From Niastella koreensis GR20-10 (GTDB lineage: Bacteria > Bacteroidota > Bacteroidia > Chitinophagales > Chitinophagaceae), in assembly GCF_000246855.1 (NCBI RefSeq), contig NC_016609.1, positions 8,072,744 through 8,136,743 of the forward strand: a stretch of 64,000 nucleotides of DNA. Reading direction: 5' to 3'. The position numbers were made by a program, and so were the translations under genes. The notes beneath the pieces are model-generated. The model searched no databases and was not told where the DNA came from. It saw nothing but the letters and a program-made list of their open reading frames with translations. Position 1 is the first letter of the stretch. Every line of letters starts with the position of its first letter. This document shows positions 51,201-59,403 of the stretch, piece by piece.

Positions 51201-51888
51201 AAATGAATCGTTCGGGTCCATTGTTGGTAATGCCTATATGCGTGATTCGGCAACCGGGAAGATCTTACTCGATGCCAGCAATATGCCCATGTATGTTACC
51301 AATCACAATTTTGGGACAGTATTGCCCAAATTCACCGGTGGCTGGCAAAATACCCTCACCTGGAAGAATTTTGATCTGAGTGCCGTAATAGATTTTCAAA
51401 AAGGCGGACAGTTCTTTAGCTGGACAAAAATGCTGGCCGTTAAAAGCGGACAGGCGGCAGAAACTGCTGTGATGAATGAGAATGGAAAAAACATCCGCGA
51501 TCCGTTGACGGATGGCGGCGGCTTAAAGGTCACCGGCATCTCCAACAGCTCCAAACAGGAAGTCACTGCGTTTGTAAATGCAAGAACCTGGTACCGTAAT
51601 AACCTGGGCACCAAAATTTATGAACAATGGTTGTATGATGCTTCGTATATCAGGATGCGTGAGATAAGAGTGGGGTATACTTTTTCAAAAGCCAATATTG
51701 CAAAGCTGCCGGTTAAAAGTCTGAACCTGGCCTTTATTACCAGGAACCCGTTTATGATCTGGCAAAAAGCGCCCAAAGGCCTGAACCCGGCCGAACTGGC
51801 AACCGGCTCCACTTCCTTTAACTGGTTGGAAACCGGTCAGCTGGCCACTACCCGCTCGTATGGTATTAACCTGAATGTTTCCTTTTAA
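48298..51888 (+). CDS. SusC/RagA-type TonB-dependent receptor with STN signalling domain
   Basis: A 1196-residue outer membrane receptor. After an N-terminal extension and signal peptide (MRISFLAILLTFSGLLMARS from residue 32) comes an STN (secretin and TonB N-terminal) domain (about 60-135) that signals to FecR. A carboxypeptidase-regulatory-like domain follows (about 155-230), then the plug (EEVIVTALGISRKERSVGYS and the SusC signature SGSSGASMGGTQKIQIRGTN) and a 22-strand barrel ending GINLNVSF. With SusD it imports an oligosaccharide using TonB energy. The substrate is not evident. A start at 48391 is possible; 48298 is kept because N-terminal extensions are common in receptors of this class. 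Confidence 0.93.
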   Translation: MNLYVKTYRHSTSCIIAGGGPKLLSTHKALFMRISFLAILLTFSGLLMARSGNGQDLNKIIISIDLKNASLKEAIKKIESLTQLAFTYRTADVAEVDHITYQASKAPVNNILGDLLQHTGLRYDQVDGNIVIKKIKKQEPTVDINIVDAAPYDGGIRGRVTDEAGAPLSNASVMVLGTDRGTAANKEGVFNLGGLKAGKYKLQVSAVGFTTQFTEITIKDNETLEVSVALKEGTGKMEEVIVTALGISRKERSVGYSTQEIKGDNLTVAKEQNVLGSLGGKIAGVQLSGSSGASMGGTQKIQIRGTNFLTGGGEPLVVVDNTPISNSNYAARNGRDYGNLAQDINPDDIESINVLKGPAASALYGLRGQFGVIMITTRKGKNAQKPVVNFSSAYSVEKAGNFLPLQNTYGAGSNLSFSTININGVPTKFVDGEWDESWGPKMDGTPVRHQYSFYPDDPDFGKETPFVPHPNNIKDYFETGHTFNNSISFSGGGQNTSFRLSYNNTDVKGIEPNTYLKRNNLSFSGSLSVNPNLVISTTLNYANNKAQRPSQGYQSLGSRNMYQWFQRNLDMNKLKQYKYADGTFYQWNVSAPTNGVYTSRTSPIDWNNPYFDAYENPAHDSRDRFFGNVGVSYTIMPGLKVNGFVRQDGFIQNLDGRNAEGGRGVPAFWIGKYESKEMNYEFLATYNKEFGRFTVGANLGGNLMNQRYTYLRQETQGGFVSPGFYDITNSLDRPLVKNVLKRKEVRSAYGSVSLGYNNTYFIDASLRRDISSALPDNNNAYLYPSVSASMVFSELLKVIPISYGKIRASFAQAGSDIDIYQTTNSFGLQQPYSGNFPMYVPDTLKNPNLKPSLGTAYEAGLDMRFLQDRVGFSFTWYYQQNQDAVMNLDVSGVSGYSKYVINAGNIQNKGIELTVSGTPIRMKDLTWTSSFNIARNKNKIKELYPGINSLILDQNRYSSVDMFLLANVNESFGSIVGNAYMRDSATGKILLDASNMPMYVTNHNFGTVLPKFTGGWQNTLTWKNFDLSAVIDFQKGGQFFSWTKMLAVKSGQAAETAVMNENGKNIRDPLTDGGGLKVTGISNSSKQEVTAFVNARTWYRNNLGTKIYEQWLYDASYIRMREIRVGYTFSKANIAKLPVKSLNLAFITRNPFMIWQKAPKGLNPAELATGSTSFNWLETGQLATTRSYGINLNVSF

Positions 51889-51898
51889 AAAAACGAAC

Positions 51899-53401
51899 AT
51901 GAAAAAACTACTCATTATACAGTTGCTGATTGCCTTGCTGGTAACAGGGGCCGGGTGTACCAAGTTCAGCGATAACATAAACGTTGATCCCAATGTGCCC
52001 ACCAGGGCATCCAATGCGCAATTATTGACTTATTCAATTACACAAATAGCCAATACCATTGAATCGATCAGCGGCAATTTATATGTGCAGCACTGGTCGG
52101 AAAAGCCATATACCGATAACTCGCGGTATACAGTGGTGAACTTTGATTTTTATGATCTGTACACGCAGCCGCTGGAGAATTTACAAACAATCTTAAATGC
52201 CACCACCTATGATGTGAATGAAGGTTCTGCCAATAATCAAAAAGCAGTGGCCCGCATTTTAAAAGCCTGGTTCTTCTGGCATATGACCGACCGCTGGGGA
52301 GATATTCCTTACTTCAACGCATTGAAAGGAAAGGAGAATTTTTCACCTGTGTACGACCGGCAAAAAGATATTTATTACGACCTGATAAAAGAATTGAAAG
52401 AAGCAGCGGCGCAAATAGATAATGGCAATGGCGTTACGGGCGATATTTTATACCGGGGTAATATGGCCTACTGGAAACGGTTTGCCAACTCCATGCGATG
52501 TTTGATGGCGCTGCGCTTATCAAAAGCAGATGCGGCCAAAGGCAAAGCAGAGTTCACAGACGCCCTTAGCGGAGGCGTGTTTACCGATAACAGTCAGAGT
52601 GCGGTATATGTGCACCTGGCCGAAGCGGCCAACCAGAATTATTGGTACTATGTGGCCAATGTACAGAACCGCCCCTGGTATTGGGCCAGTAAAACCATTG
52701 TTGATTATATGAAGCCCCTGAATGACCCGCGGCTTAAAATATTTGCCGACGTAAACAGCAGTAAAGATTATGTGGGTGTTCCTTATGGGCTGGATGGGAA
52801 TGCGGTGGGCGCTATTCCATCAGGTTCCGTGTCATTTGTAGGCGTGCATGTGCGTACACAAAATGCACCCACTTATATCACCACCTATGCACAGGTATTA
52901 TTTGCAATTGCCGAAGCCAATAAGTTAACGTGGTTGCCCGGTGGCGATGCAGACGCAAAAACAAACTATGAAGCGGGCATAGAAGCATCTGTAAGACAAT
53001 GGAACCGGCAGAGCTTCAAGGCCTATGTTGACTCTACCGACAAACAGATAGAAAGGATCCCTTATTCTGCCACCGATGCAGGCGATACAACCGGTTTAGC
53101 TGCGTATAAGGTGCAACCTGAAGTAGCTTATAACAGTACCGATGCCTTGAAAAAGATCGGTTACCAGCGTTGGTTACATCTGTACGCGAATGGCTATGAA
53201 GCCTGGGCTGAATGGCGCAGAACGGGATTTCCTGTATTAACGCCTGCGCCTAATAACGGCAATATTCCTATTCCCAGAAGACAGGCGTATCCTGTGAAGG
53301 AACAAAATATCAATGGCAACAACTACCGTTTAGCTATATTCCTACAACCTTCCCTGGGTGGAAAAGACGACCTGAACGGCCGGGTGTGGTGGGACCAGTA
53401 G
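51899..53401 (+). CDS. SusD/RagB family outer membrane lipoprotein
   Basis: A 500-residue lipoprotein starting MKKLLIIQLLIALLVTGAGC, lipobox Cys20. The helical TPR scaffold and DNINVDPNVPTRASNAQLL start identify the SusD-like_2 type (PF12771), which binds the glycan as a lid over SusC. KIGYQRWLHLYANGYEAWAE WRRTGFPVL and NIPIPRRQAYPVKEQN near the C-terminus are family hallmarks. It starts 10 bases after susC. No other polysaccharide utilisation genes follow. Confidence 0.93.
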   Translation: MKKLLIIQLLIALLVTGAGCTKFSDNINVDPNVPTRASNAQLLTYSITQIANTIESISGNLYVQHWSEKPYTDNSRYTVVNFDFYDLYTQPLENLQTILNATTYDVNEGSANNQKAVARILKAWFFWHMTDRWGDIPYFNALKGKENFSPVYDRQKDIYYDLIKELKEAAAQIDNGNGVTGDILYRGNMAYWKRFANSMRCLMALRLSKADAAKGKAEFTDALSGGVFTDNSQSAVYVHLAEAANQNYWYYVANVQNRPWYWASKTIVDYMKPLNDPRLKIFADVNSSKDYVGVPYGLDGNAVGAIPSGSVSFVGVHVRTQNAPTYITTYAQVLFAIAEANKLTWLPGGDADAKTNYEAGIEASVRQWNRQSFKAYVDSTDKQIERIPYSATDAGDTTGLAAYKVQPEVAYNSTDALKKIGYQRWLHLYANGYEAWAEWRRTGFPVLTPAPNNGNIPIPRRQAYPVKEQNINGNNYRLAIFLQPSLGGKDDLNGRVWWDQ

Positions 53402-53407
53402 ATTGCA

Positions 53408-53505
53408 GCAATCGGCAATCGGCAATCGAGTTTTGGGCTGCACAAGATAGTTATTAGCCTCAATTATCGACAGCCATTCACGATTCACGATTGCCGATTC
53501 ACGAC
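53408..53505. repeat. Two inverted heptad arrays, words GCAATCG and GATTCAC
   Basis: GCAATCG three times (53408-53428), then after 46 bases CATTCAC, GATTCAC, GATTGCC, GATTCAC (53475-53502) on the opposite word strand. They lie between the convergent susD and tadA genes; the right array ends 4 bases before the tadA stop codon. Words are shared with 42191-42250. Confidence 0.78.
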
Positions 53506-53508
53506 TAA

Positions 53509-53946
53509 TTACCGTTTACTTCTGAAAAAGCTTTTCATTAATTCGGCGCATTCATCTTTCAATATGCCTTTAGTAACTTCAGTTTTGGGATGAAATGGCC
53601 AGTTGGGTTCGGTAATGCGTTTATGGCCGTTCTTTTCATCATCGGCGCCCCATACTATCCGGCTGATCTTGCTCCAGTAAAGCGCCCCGGTGCACATAAG
53701 GCAGGGTTCAACCGTAATATAAATAGAACCTTCAGGCAAATATTTACTGCCCAGGAAATTGAAAGCCGAAGTGAGAGCAATGATCTCGGCATGGGCGGTA
53801 GGATCGTTCAACCGCTCCACCTGGTTATGGCCGCGGGCAATAATGCGGTTATTCATAACCACAACGGCGCCAACCGGCACTTCGCCATCATCAAAGGCCC
53901 GCTGCGCTTCCTTCAGCGCCTGCTGCATATAGTATTCGTCGTTCAT
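53509..53946 (-). CDS. tadA: tRNA adenosine(34) deaminase-like / nucleoside deaminase
   Basis: A 145-residue zinc deaminase starting MNDEYYMQQALKEAQRAF. The zinc and catalytic residues are in PTAHAEIIAL (His and Glu) and TVEPCLMCTGALYW (two Cys). TadA makes inosine at the wobble position of tRNA-Arg; guanine deaminases share the fold, but the length and VPVGAVVVMNNRIIARGHNQ favour TadA. The ATG at 53946 is preferred to a TTG 4 codons earlier. Confidence 0.88.
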   Translation of the reverse strand: MNDEYYMQQALKEAQRAFDDGEVPVGAVVVMNNRIIARGHNQVERLNDPTAHAEIIALTSAFNFLGSKYLPEGSIYITVEPCLMCTGALYWSKISRIVWGADDEKNGHKRITEPNWPFHPKTEVTKGILKDECAELMKSFFRSKR

Positions 53947-54032
53947 AAGTTTAATCAAAAATTACTACCGCGTACCTGTTTTGCAAAGGCAAGGTACGTA
54001 TCTTAGATAATAATCACGCTAACGACTGGCAT

Positions 54033-55367
54033 ATGACAGCATCCTTTGCACAGGTTATGATCTTTTTGGTAATGGGTATTGGCATTATCATTTTGCTGAC
54101 TGCTGTTTTTCGCATTCATGCCTTTTTTGCGTTGCTGGTCGCCTGCTTTGTGGTAGGGCTGGGTGTGCAAATGCCAGTGGCAAATATTATCAACGTAACC
54201 AAACAGGGGTTTGGGAACATTATGCAATCCCTTGGGTTTATCATTGTGTTAGGCACTGCGCTGGGTGTTGTACTGGAGCATACCGGCAGTACCAAAGTGA
54301 TGGCCACTTACATCTTAAAAAGAATAGGCGAAAGGCAGGCGCCGCTGGCCATGGGCATTACGGGGTTTATAGTAGGCCTGCCTATCTTCTGCGATTCAGG
54401 GTATATCGTGTTGAGTGGATTAAATAAATCGTTGTGCAGGCGAACAGGCATTTCGGTTATCATTATGTCGGTGTCGCTGGCTACAGGTTTATATTCGGTG
54501 CATTGTTTAATTCCACCGCATCCCGGCGCTGCCGCGGCGGCCAGTGCGGTTGGTGTTGATTTTGGAAAACTCATTATAACAGGGATGGCGGTGGCGCTTC
54601 CGGCCATGCTGGTAGGATATGCCTGGGCGCGCTATGCCGGCCGGAAAATACAAAATGAAGCGCCGGAAGAAGCACCCGTTGTTGACCTTACTACAAAAAT
54701 GCCTTCTGTAACACTTTCCTTTTTACCGGTACTGGTGCCAATTGTATTAATTGGAATAAAATCATTTCTGTCCATCGGGACCGGTAGAACCATTCCTACC
54801 TGGATGCAGGTATTTACGGTAGCCGGTGATCCGGTGGTGGCGCTGGCCATTGGCATTATCCTGGCATTTTGCGCCGTGCGTACCTGGAATAAAAATGTGG
54901 TGGGTAACCTATTGCAGGAGGCCGCCGAAAAGGCTGGCGGCATCCTGGTAATTATTGGCGCTGGCGGAGCTTTTGGCGCTATCCTGGCCGCTACGCAGGT
55001 AGGGCAGCATGTGAGCAATGCCGTGAACCTGCAGGCCCTTGGCATCCTGTTCCCCTTTTTATTAACTGCGATCCTTAAAACCGCACAGGGTTCTTCTACG
55101 GTGGCCATTATAACGGCTTCTTCTATTATTCAACCTTTGATACCCGCCCTGGGGCTTGATTCAGAAGCGGGCCGGTTACTGGCCGTTTTGTCAATGGGTG
55201 CCGGTTCCATGACCCTATCGCATGCCAATGATGCTTACTTCTGGGTAATTGCGAAATTCTCCGGGCTGGATATGCGCTCTATGTTACAGGTATATACCCT
55301 CGCTACTTTATTTATGGGATTAACCACGTTGGGCGTTATTTATATTCTATCTCTTGTTATGATGTAA
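54033..55367 (+). CDS. GntP family gluconate/organic acid permease
   Basis: A 444-residue inner membrane transporter with about 12-14 hydrophobic segments. GLPIFCDSGYIVLSGLNKS and LIPPHPGAAAAASAVGVDFG, and the late AQGSSTVAIITASSIIQPLI, are GntP signatures. The family imports gluconate, glycerate or related acids with protons; the exact substrate is not clear. It is divergent from tadA, and the 86-base gap contains no visible promoter. Confidence 0.92.
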   Translation: MTASFAQVMIFLVMGIGIIILLTAVFRIHAFFALLVACFVVGLGVQMPVANIINVTKQGFGNIMQSLGFIIVLGTALGVVLEHTGSTKVMATYILKRIGERQAPLAMGITGFIVGLPIFCDSGYIVLSGLNKSLCRRTGISVIIMSVSLATGLYSVHCLIPPHPGAAAAASAVGVDFGKLIITGMAVALPAMLVGYAWARYAGRKIQNEAPEEAPVVDLTTKMPSVTLSFLPVLVPIVLIGIKSFLSIGTGRTIPTWMQVFTVAGDPVVALAIGIILAFCAVRTWNKNVVGNLLQEAAEKAGGILVIIGAGGAFGAILAATQVGQHVSNAVNLQALGILFPFLLTAILKTAQGSSTVAIITASSIIQPLIPALGLDSEAGRLLAVLSMGAGSMTLSHANDAYFWVIAKFSGLDMRSMLQVYTLATLFMGLTTLGVIYILSLVMM

Positions 55368-56025
55368 AAAAAATCTGCCTAGAGTGTTGTGTTCACATCG
55401 TATTTGCAAGAGCGTTATAGAAAACGCATTAGTTTTTGATTGGTGTCCGTCTTCCAGAAAGTCATTTGAGGCGAAATTTGAGCGTTTAATGAGGCTACAG
55501 GTCTATCTCCCCACCATCCCACGAATCCCATACATCCCGGTTCAGACAGGAGCATATTTGCTAAGGCGTTATAGTCGCTGCTTTCCTTGTAATTCATTCT
55601 ACTTTCAACGCAGAATAGGAAATAATTGGAAAACTGGAGAAAAAAGTTGCTAAGAAATTTGGGAGACCGGGAGAATTGATATAATTTAGGGTTGTTAAAG
55701 CGAAGAAGAATAATTGATATAGTGGTAACCGTTATATACTTACAACAATACATAATAGCGCACGCTTACTCCATATAGCATCTTGCACCGGTTGCCGAAA
55801 AATAGTAATACTATTCTTAATTATTCAAAACTGCTTACGCAGTAGCCTCACACATTAAGCGATATTTTCTATGTTTTTCAGCTGAAGTCTTATTAAGGCC
55901 TGCAGTATGCGTATTTATATTTCAAGCTTTGCATTTTGCAAGGTCAGGGAAATTTATGCATTGGGCAAGCTGTAAGTTCGCCGCTGTAAATCCGTAAATA
56001 ATGTAAAATCATATAAACCTAACGT
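55368..56025. other. 658-base gap with no supported gene
   Basis: AT-rich. It includes three ATCCC words with a 9-base period at 55516-55538 and small frames on both strands that have no recognisable product (112 codons on the minus strand at 55415-55753, 89 codons on the plus strand at 55384-55653). No promoter consensus is clear before the next gene. It may be the remains of lost genes. Confidence 0.5.
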
Positions 56026-56343
56026 ATGCGAACCTGTAATAACCACCCGCATTGGCACAATCAGCCATTGCGCTTAACTGAAGAAGAAAAACAAAACCCC
56101 TTCCTGGTTTTCAAAGAATTTTTTGAGTGCTTTCATTTAAATGATGTCCGGGATCAATTATGGGATTGGCTGGTGGAAGTAGTATCCAGCCCCAACAGCA
56201 TTTCAAGTGAACCACTCGAACGCAGCAATCACTTTTATTTATACGAAAAAATGGAAGCGCTCATAGAAGCATGTTATGTAATGAAAAACCGGCAACCGCC
56301 GCCATTACAAACCGAGGATGATACACCGGTAGTGCCTATTTAA
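56026..56343 (+). CDS. Small hypothetical protein
   Basis: A 105-residue acidic protein. Middle part: ENPFLVFKEFF is not exact but the stretch NPFLVFKEFFECFHLNDVRD and LWDWLVEVVSSPNSISSEP are distinctive; similar short proteins seem common in Chitinophagaceae. The C-terminus is Pro/Asp-rich (PPPLQTEDDTPVVPI). No signal peptide or membrane segment. Function unknown. A strong terminator follows 11 bases after the stop, so it is transcribed alone. Confidence 0.72.
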   Translation: MRTCNNHPHWHNQPLRLTEEEKQNPFLVFKEFFECFHLNDVRDQLWDWLVEVVSSPNSISSEPLERSNHFYLYEKMEALIEACYVMKNRQPPPLQTEDDTPVVPI

Positions 56344-56354
56344 CCCTGCGCCAA

Positions 56355-56389
56355 AAAGGAGCAGGGCCGGGCTGCTGCTCCTTTCTTTT
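56355..56389 (+). terminator. Terminator of the 105-residue protein gene
   Basis: AAAGGAGCAG (56355-56364) and CTGCTCCTTT (56375-56384) are perfect 10-bp inverted copies, followed by CTTTTT. Confidence 0.88.
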
Positions 56390-56473
56390 TATTTGGGTAT
56401 TAGGGTTAATAATATACCAATTGCTTCACCTGAAATGTGTAACTTACCTGTATCATATTATTGGGTAAACAGT

Positions 56474-57862
56474 ATGCATATGAACCCCGATTCACTGAAG
56501 CAACAATTGCAAACCATGCGAATTTTTTACGAAAGCGGCGCTACTCGAACGCTGGCATTTCGTAAGCAACAGTTACAACAATTAAAAGCAGCCGTTCAAG
56601 AATATGAACAATCGTTGTACGATGCGTTGTATAAAGACCTGAAAAGAAGTGCAGAGGAAAGCTGGGTTACAGAACTGGGCGTAGTAATGGCCGACATTAA
56701 CATGGCATTGCGTAACCTTCGCCATTGGATGCAGCCTCAACGGGTACCTACCAATCTGGTTAACCTGCCTTCTGCCAGTTATATTATGCGGGAACCATTG
56801 GGCGTTGTACTTATTATCAGTCCGTGGAATTATCCTTTTCAATTATTGTTTGCACCATTGATAGGGGCTATTGCTGCAGGCAATTGTGTAGTGTTAAAAC
56901 CATCGGAACTGGCGCCAGCCACGACCAATGTAATGGGTGATATTATCAGCAAAATATTCCCGCAGGAATACATTTTATATATGGAAGGCGATGGCGCGCA
57001 GGTAGTGCCAGCCCTGATGAACACCTTCCGGTTCAACCATGTGTTTTATACTGGCAGCACGGCTGTTGGTAAAAGCATTTATCAATTGGCTGCAGCACAA
57101 TTGGTTCCGGTAACCCTGGAGCTGGGTGGTAAAAGTCCGTGTGTAGTGGAAAGCGATGCCGACATTCCGGTGGCGGCCCGGCGTATTGCCGTCACTAAAT
57201 TTGCGAATGCGGGCCAAATGTGTATTGCGCCGGATTACATTCTGGTACATACTTCCAAAAAAAATGAACTGATCGCTGCGCTGAAGAAAACCATTGCTTC
57301 CTTTTATTCTGAAAACCCGGCTACAAGCTATAGCTATTGTAAGATCATCAATGAAAAGCAGTTTCAGCGTATTATTGGTTACTTAAGTCAGGGAACCATT
57401 GTACATGGCGGCCATTATGATATCAGCCAATTGTACATTGAGCCCACCATCCTGGAAAATGTATCACCGGATGCGCCCCTGATGAAAGAAGAAATTTTTG
57501 GTCCGTTTTTACCCGTACTCACGTTTAATACCCTCGAAGAAGCAAAAGCAGTTATTCAGAACAATCCTGATCCATTATCGTTTTATATTTACACCGCAGA
57601 TACAAATAAAGAAAAAGAATGGTTGCAGTCGGTATCATTTGGTGGGGGCTGCGTTAATAATTCCGGCTGGCATTTTACCAATCACCATTTGCCATTTGGT
57701 GGCCGCGGCAACAGCGGCTTTGGCAAGTATCATGGCCAATACAGTTTTGAGGTGTTTAGTAATGCCAAGTCAGTAATGAAAACGCCCACCTGGTTTGATC
57801 CTGCAATCAAATACCCTCCATTTAAAGGAAGATTAAGACTGTTTAAATGGGTGGTGAAATAA
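56474..57862 (+). CDS. Aldehyde dehydrogenase (class 3-like, NAD(P)-dependent)
   Basis: A 462-residue aldehyde dehydrogenase. PWNYPFQLLFAPLIGAIAAG, the glycine loop FYTGSTAVGKSIYQLAA, the catalytic Glu in VTLELGGKSPCVVES and the catalytic Cys in FANAGQMCIAPDYILV are present in order, and GGRGNSGFGKYHGQYSFEVF closes the fold. The short class 3 layout and the hydrophobic C-terminal end suggest fatty or aromatic aldehydes. Start at 56474 (MHMNPDSL) or 56480 (MNPDSL). The glutathione peroxidase gene follows 12 bases after the stop, so both may serve oxidative or lipid-peroxide detoxification. Confidence 0.93.
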   Translation: MHMNPDSLKQQLQTMRIFYESGATRTLAFRKQQLQQLKAAVQEYEQSLYDALYKDLKRSAEESWVTELGVVMADINMALRNLRHWMQPQRVPTNLVNLPSASYIMREPLGVVLIISPWNYPFQLLFAPLIGAIAAGNCVVLKPSELAPATTNVMGDIISKIFPQEYILYMEGDGAQVVPALMNTFRFNHVFYTGSTAVGKSIYQLAAAQLVPVTLELGGKSPCVVESDADIPVAARRIAVTKFANAGQMCIAPDYILVHTSKKNELIAALKKTIASFYSENPATSYSYCKIINEKQFQRIIGYLSQGTIVHGGHYDISQLYIEPTILENVSPDAPLMKEEIFGPFLPVLTFNTLEEAKAVIQNNPDPLSFYIYTADTNKEKEWLQSVSFGGGCVNNSGWHFTNHHLPFGGRGNSGFGKYHGQYSFEVFSNAKSVMKTPTWFDPAIKYPPFKGRLRLFKWVVK

Positions 57863-57874
57863 TTTACTATTATT

Positions 57875-58471
57875 ATGACAGTTAAGCAACGGTTTTTACA
57901 ACTTGTTTACCCATTGTGGATCGCCTTTACAAAAATGATGGGCCGCAATACGAAAGTGTTTACCAACTCCAAAAATATTCAGCCGGCTGAATCTATTTAT
58001 ACCTTGCAGGTGCCACTGAGTAATGGCAATACCCTGCCTTTGGACGCATATAAAGGAAAGAAAATAATGCTGGTGAATACTGCCAGTAATTGCGGGTATA
58101 CCAATCAATATGACGAACTGCAAAAGCTGTATCAACAGTTTAACAATCAACTGGAGATCATTGCATTTCCCGCCAATGATTTTAAAGAACAGGAAAAGGG
58201 CAGCGATAGTGACATCGCACAGTTCTGCAAAATCAACTTTGGCGTTACCTTTCCCCTTGCCAAAAAAAGCATTGTGATTAAATCAAATGACCAGAACAGC
58301 ATTTTCAAATGGCTAACCAACAAGACAAAGAATGGCTGGAATGAAAAGGCGCCTTCCTGGAATTTTTCGAAGTATCTGATTGATGAGAAAGGAGTGTTGA
58401 CGCATTATTTTGATCCTTCGGTGTTGCCGTTAAGTGAAGCGGTGGTGAAAGCGATAGGCAATGAGAAATAA
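57875..58471 (+). CDS. Glutathione peroxidase-family protein
   Basis: A 198-residue thiol peroxidase of the GPx family. The peroxidatic Cys is in VNTASNCGYTNQYDELQ, and the Trp-Asn pair in APSWNFSKYLID. The usual FPCNQF motif reads FPANDFKEQEKG here, losing the Cys and the Gln. An about 40-residue N-terminal extension with a hydrophobic stretch (LVYPLWIAFTKMM) precedes the GPx core and could be a membrane anchor. The enzyme would reduce peroxides using a thiol such as thioredoxin. It follows the aldehyde dehydrogenase by 12 bases. Confidence 0.88.
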   Translation: MTVKQRFLQLVYPLWIAFTKMMGRNTKVFTNSKNIQPAESIYTLQVPLSNGNTLPLDAYKGKKIMLVNTASNCGYTNQYDELQKLYQQFNNQLEIIAFPANDFKEQEKGSDSDIAQFCKINFGVTFPLAKKSIVIKSNDQNSIFKWLTNKTKNGWNEKAPSWNFSKYLIDEKGVLTHYFDPSVLPLSEAVVKAIGNEK

Positions 58472-58473
58472 GA

Positions 58474-58525
58474 GGCCAGGCAAAAGGCAAAGGGTAGGCG
58501 CTAATAGGTACAGGCAATGGTTAGA
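58474..58525. repeat. Weak heptad array, word AGGCNNN
   Basis: CAGGCAA, AAGGCAA, AGGGTAG, GCGCTAA, TAGGTAC, AGGCAAT in 7-base register with several drifted units. It begins almost at the stop of the glutathione peroxidase gene. Confidence 0.4.
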
Positions 58526-58549
58526 GCATAATTCATTTATCAAAAAAAC

Positions 58550-58911
58550 ATGATTATGCTAAATCTCGATCACAAAAGGTTGAATGTATACGAATATGCC
58601 TTAAAGCTGGTTAAAGAAGTTTATAGCTTAACAAATTATTTTCCCGCGGACGAGCGTTTTGGGCTTGTCTCTCAGCTTCGACGGGCCGCAGTGTCACTGT
58701 GTAGTAATATAGCAGAATGCGCAGCTAAAAGCCAACTGCAGATAGCAGAAGGTTTTATGAAATAAGCCGTAGCTCCTGCGTTGAAATCGATACACAATTC
58801 GAATTAGCGATACTGTTGGATTTTGTCAAATCTGATCAATTAATAAATCTAAAAAAGTATCTTAACTCTGTATTCGGAATGATTTCAAAAATGATAGAAA
58901 ACACTAAATAA
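58550..58911 (+). pseudogene. Frameshifted four-helix-bundle (S23 rRNA-IVS-like) gene
   Basis: The first frame encodes LNLDHKRLNVYEYALKLVKE, VYSLTNYFPADERFGLVSQL and RRAAVSLCSNIAECAAKS, the start of a four-helix-bundle protein, then stops at 58765. The remaining half continues in another frame: RFYEISRSSCVEIDTQFELA, ILLDFVKSDQLINLKKYLNS, ending at 58911. Total length is 3n+2, so a net 2-base gain or 1-base loss near 58744-58750 explains it. The consensus AEG becomes AEC. The family resembles proteins encoded in 23S rRNA intervening sequences; function unknown. Confidence 0.72.
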
Positions 58912-58937
58912 AGTGGGCAACCTTTGCCCTTTGCCAG

Positions 58938-59366
58938 CTACTTAATAAACCTTATCGCAAAAGGGTACTTATACTCCTCCCCATTATTCGCCCTTACCCC
59001 AGCTATAATCGTGAATACTAGGCCAAGAATATTGATAACAGTGAAAACAACTCCACCGGCCATAAATCCACCAAAGAATGGGAGGGTGTGTCTGCCGATG
59101 CCAAAGGGAGTATGGGAGAAGGAGAAAAGAGAACCTCCCAGGTAGGCAAAAAAGCCAAGACCGGCAATTATATCGATGATTAATATGGTGAGTTGAAAAT
59201 TTACTGCCGCTTTTCCATGTGGAATAATTTCCGGCAGTTCGTTCTTTTTTATTTGCCAAACAATCAATGGTCCTAATACATTCCCCAACCCGATAATAAA
59301 ACCGGCAAGGGCGGATAAATGACAAAGCATTGACCAGGTACGAACGTCTTTTTCGCGGGGCTCCAT
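58938..59366 (-). CDS. DUF4870 (Tic20-like) membrane protein
   Basis: A 142-residue inner membrane protein: RTWSMLCHLSALAGFIIGLG at the start, then GPLIVWQIKKNELPEIIPHG and AAVNFQLTILIIDIIAGLGF and a final membrane helix, which is the DUF4870 layout. The function is unknown; similarity to the plastid Tic20 import component is weak. It is last in a likely operon with the M28 peptidase and dusB (gaps 37 and 24 bases). Confidence 0.86.
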   Translation of the reverse strand: MEPREKDVRTWSMLCHLSALAGFIIGLGNVLGPLIVWQIKKNELPEIIPHGKAAVNFQLTILIIDIIAGLGFFAYLGGSLFSFSHTPFGIGRHTLPFFGGFMAGGVVFTVINILGLVFTIIAGVRANNGEEYKYPFAIRFIK

Positions 59367-59403
59367 AGTAAAGGTTATTTAAATGTAAGTTAAGAAAGAA
59401 ACA

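Noticed and set aside
55415..55753. 112-codon minus-strand frame
   Set aside because: Includes a stretch read from 9-base repeats and shows no family signature; not supported as a gene.
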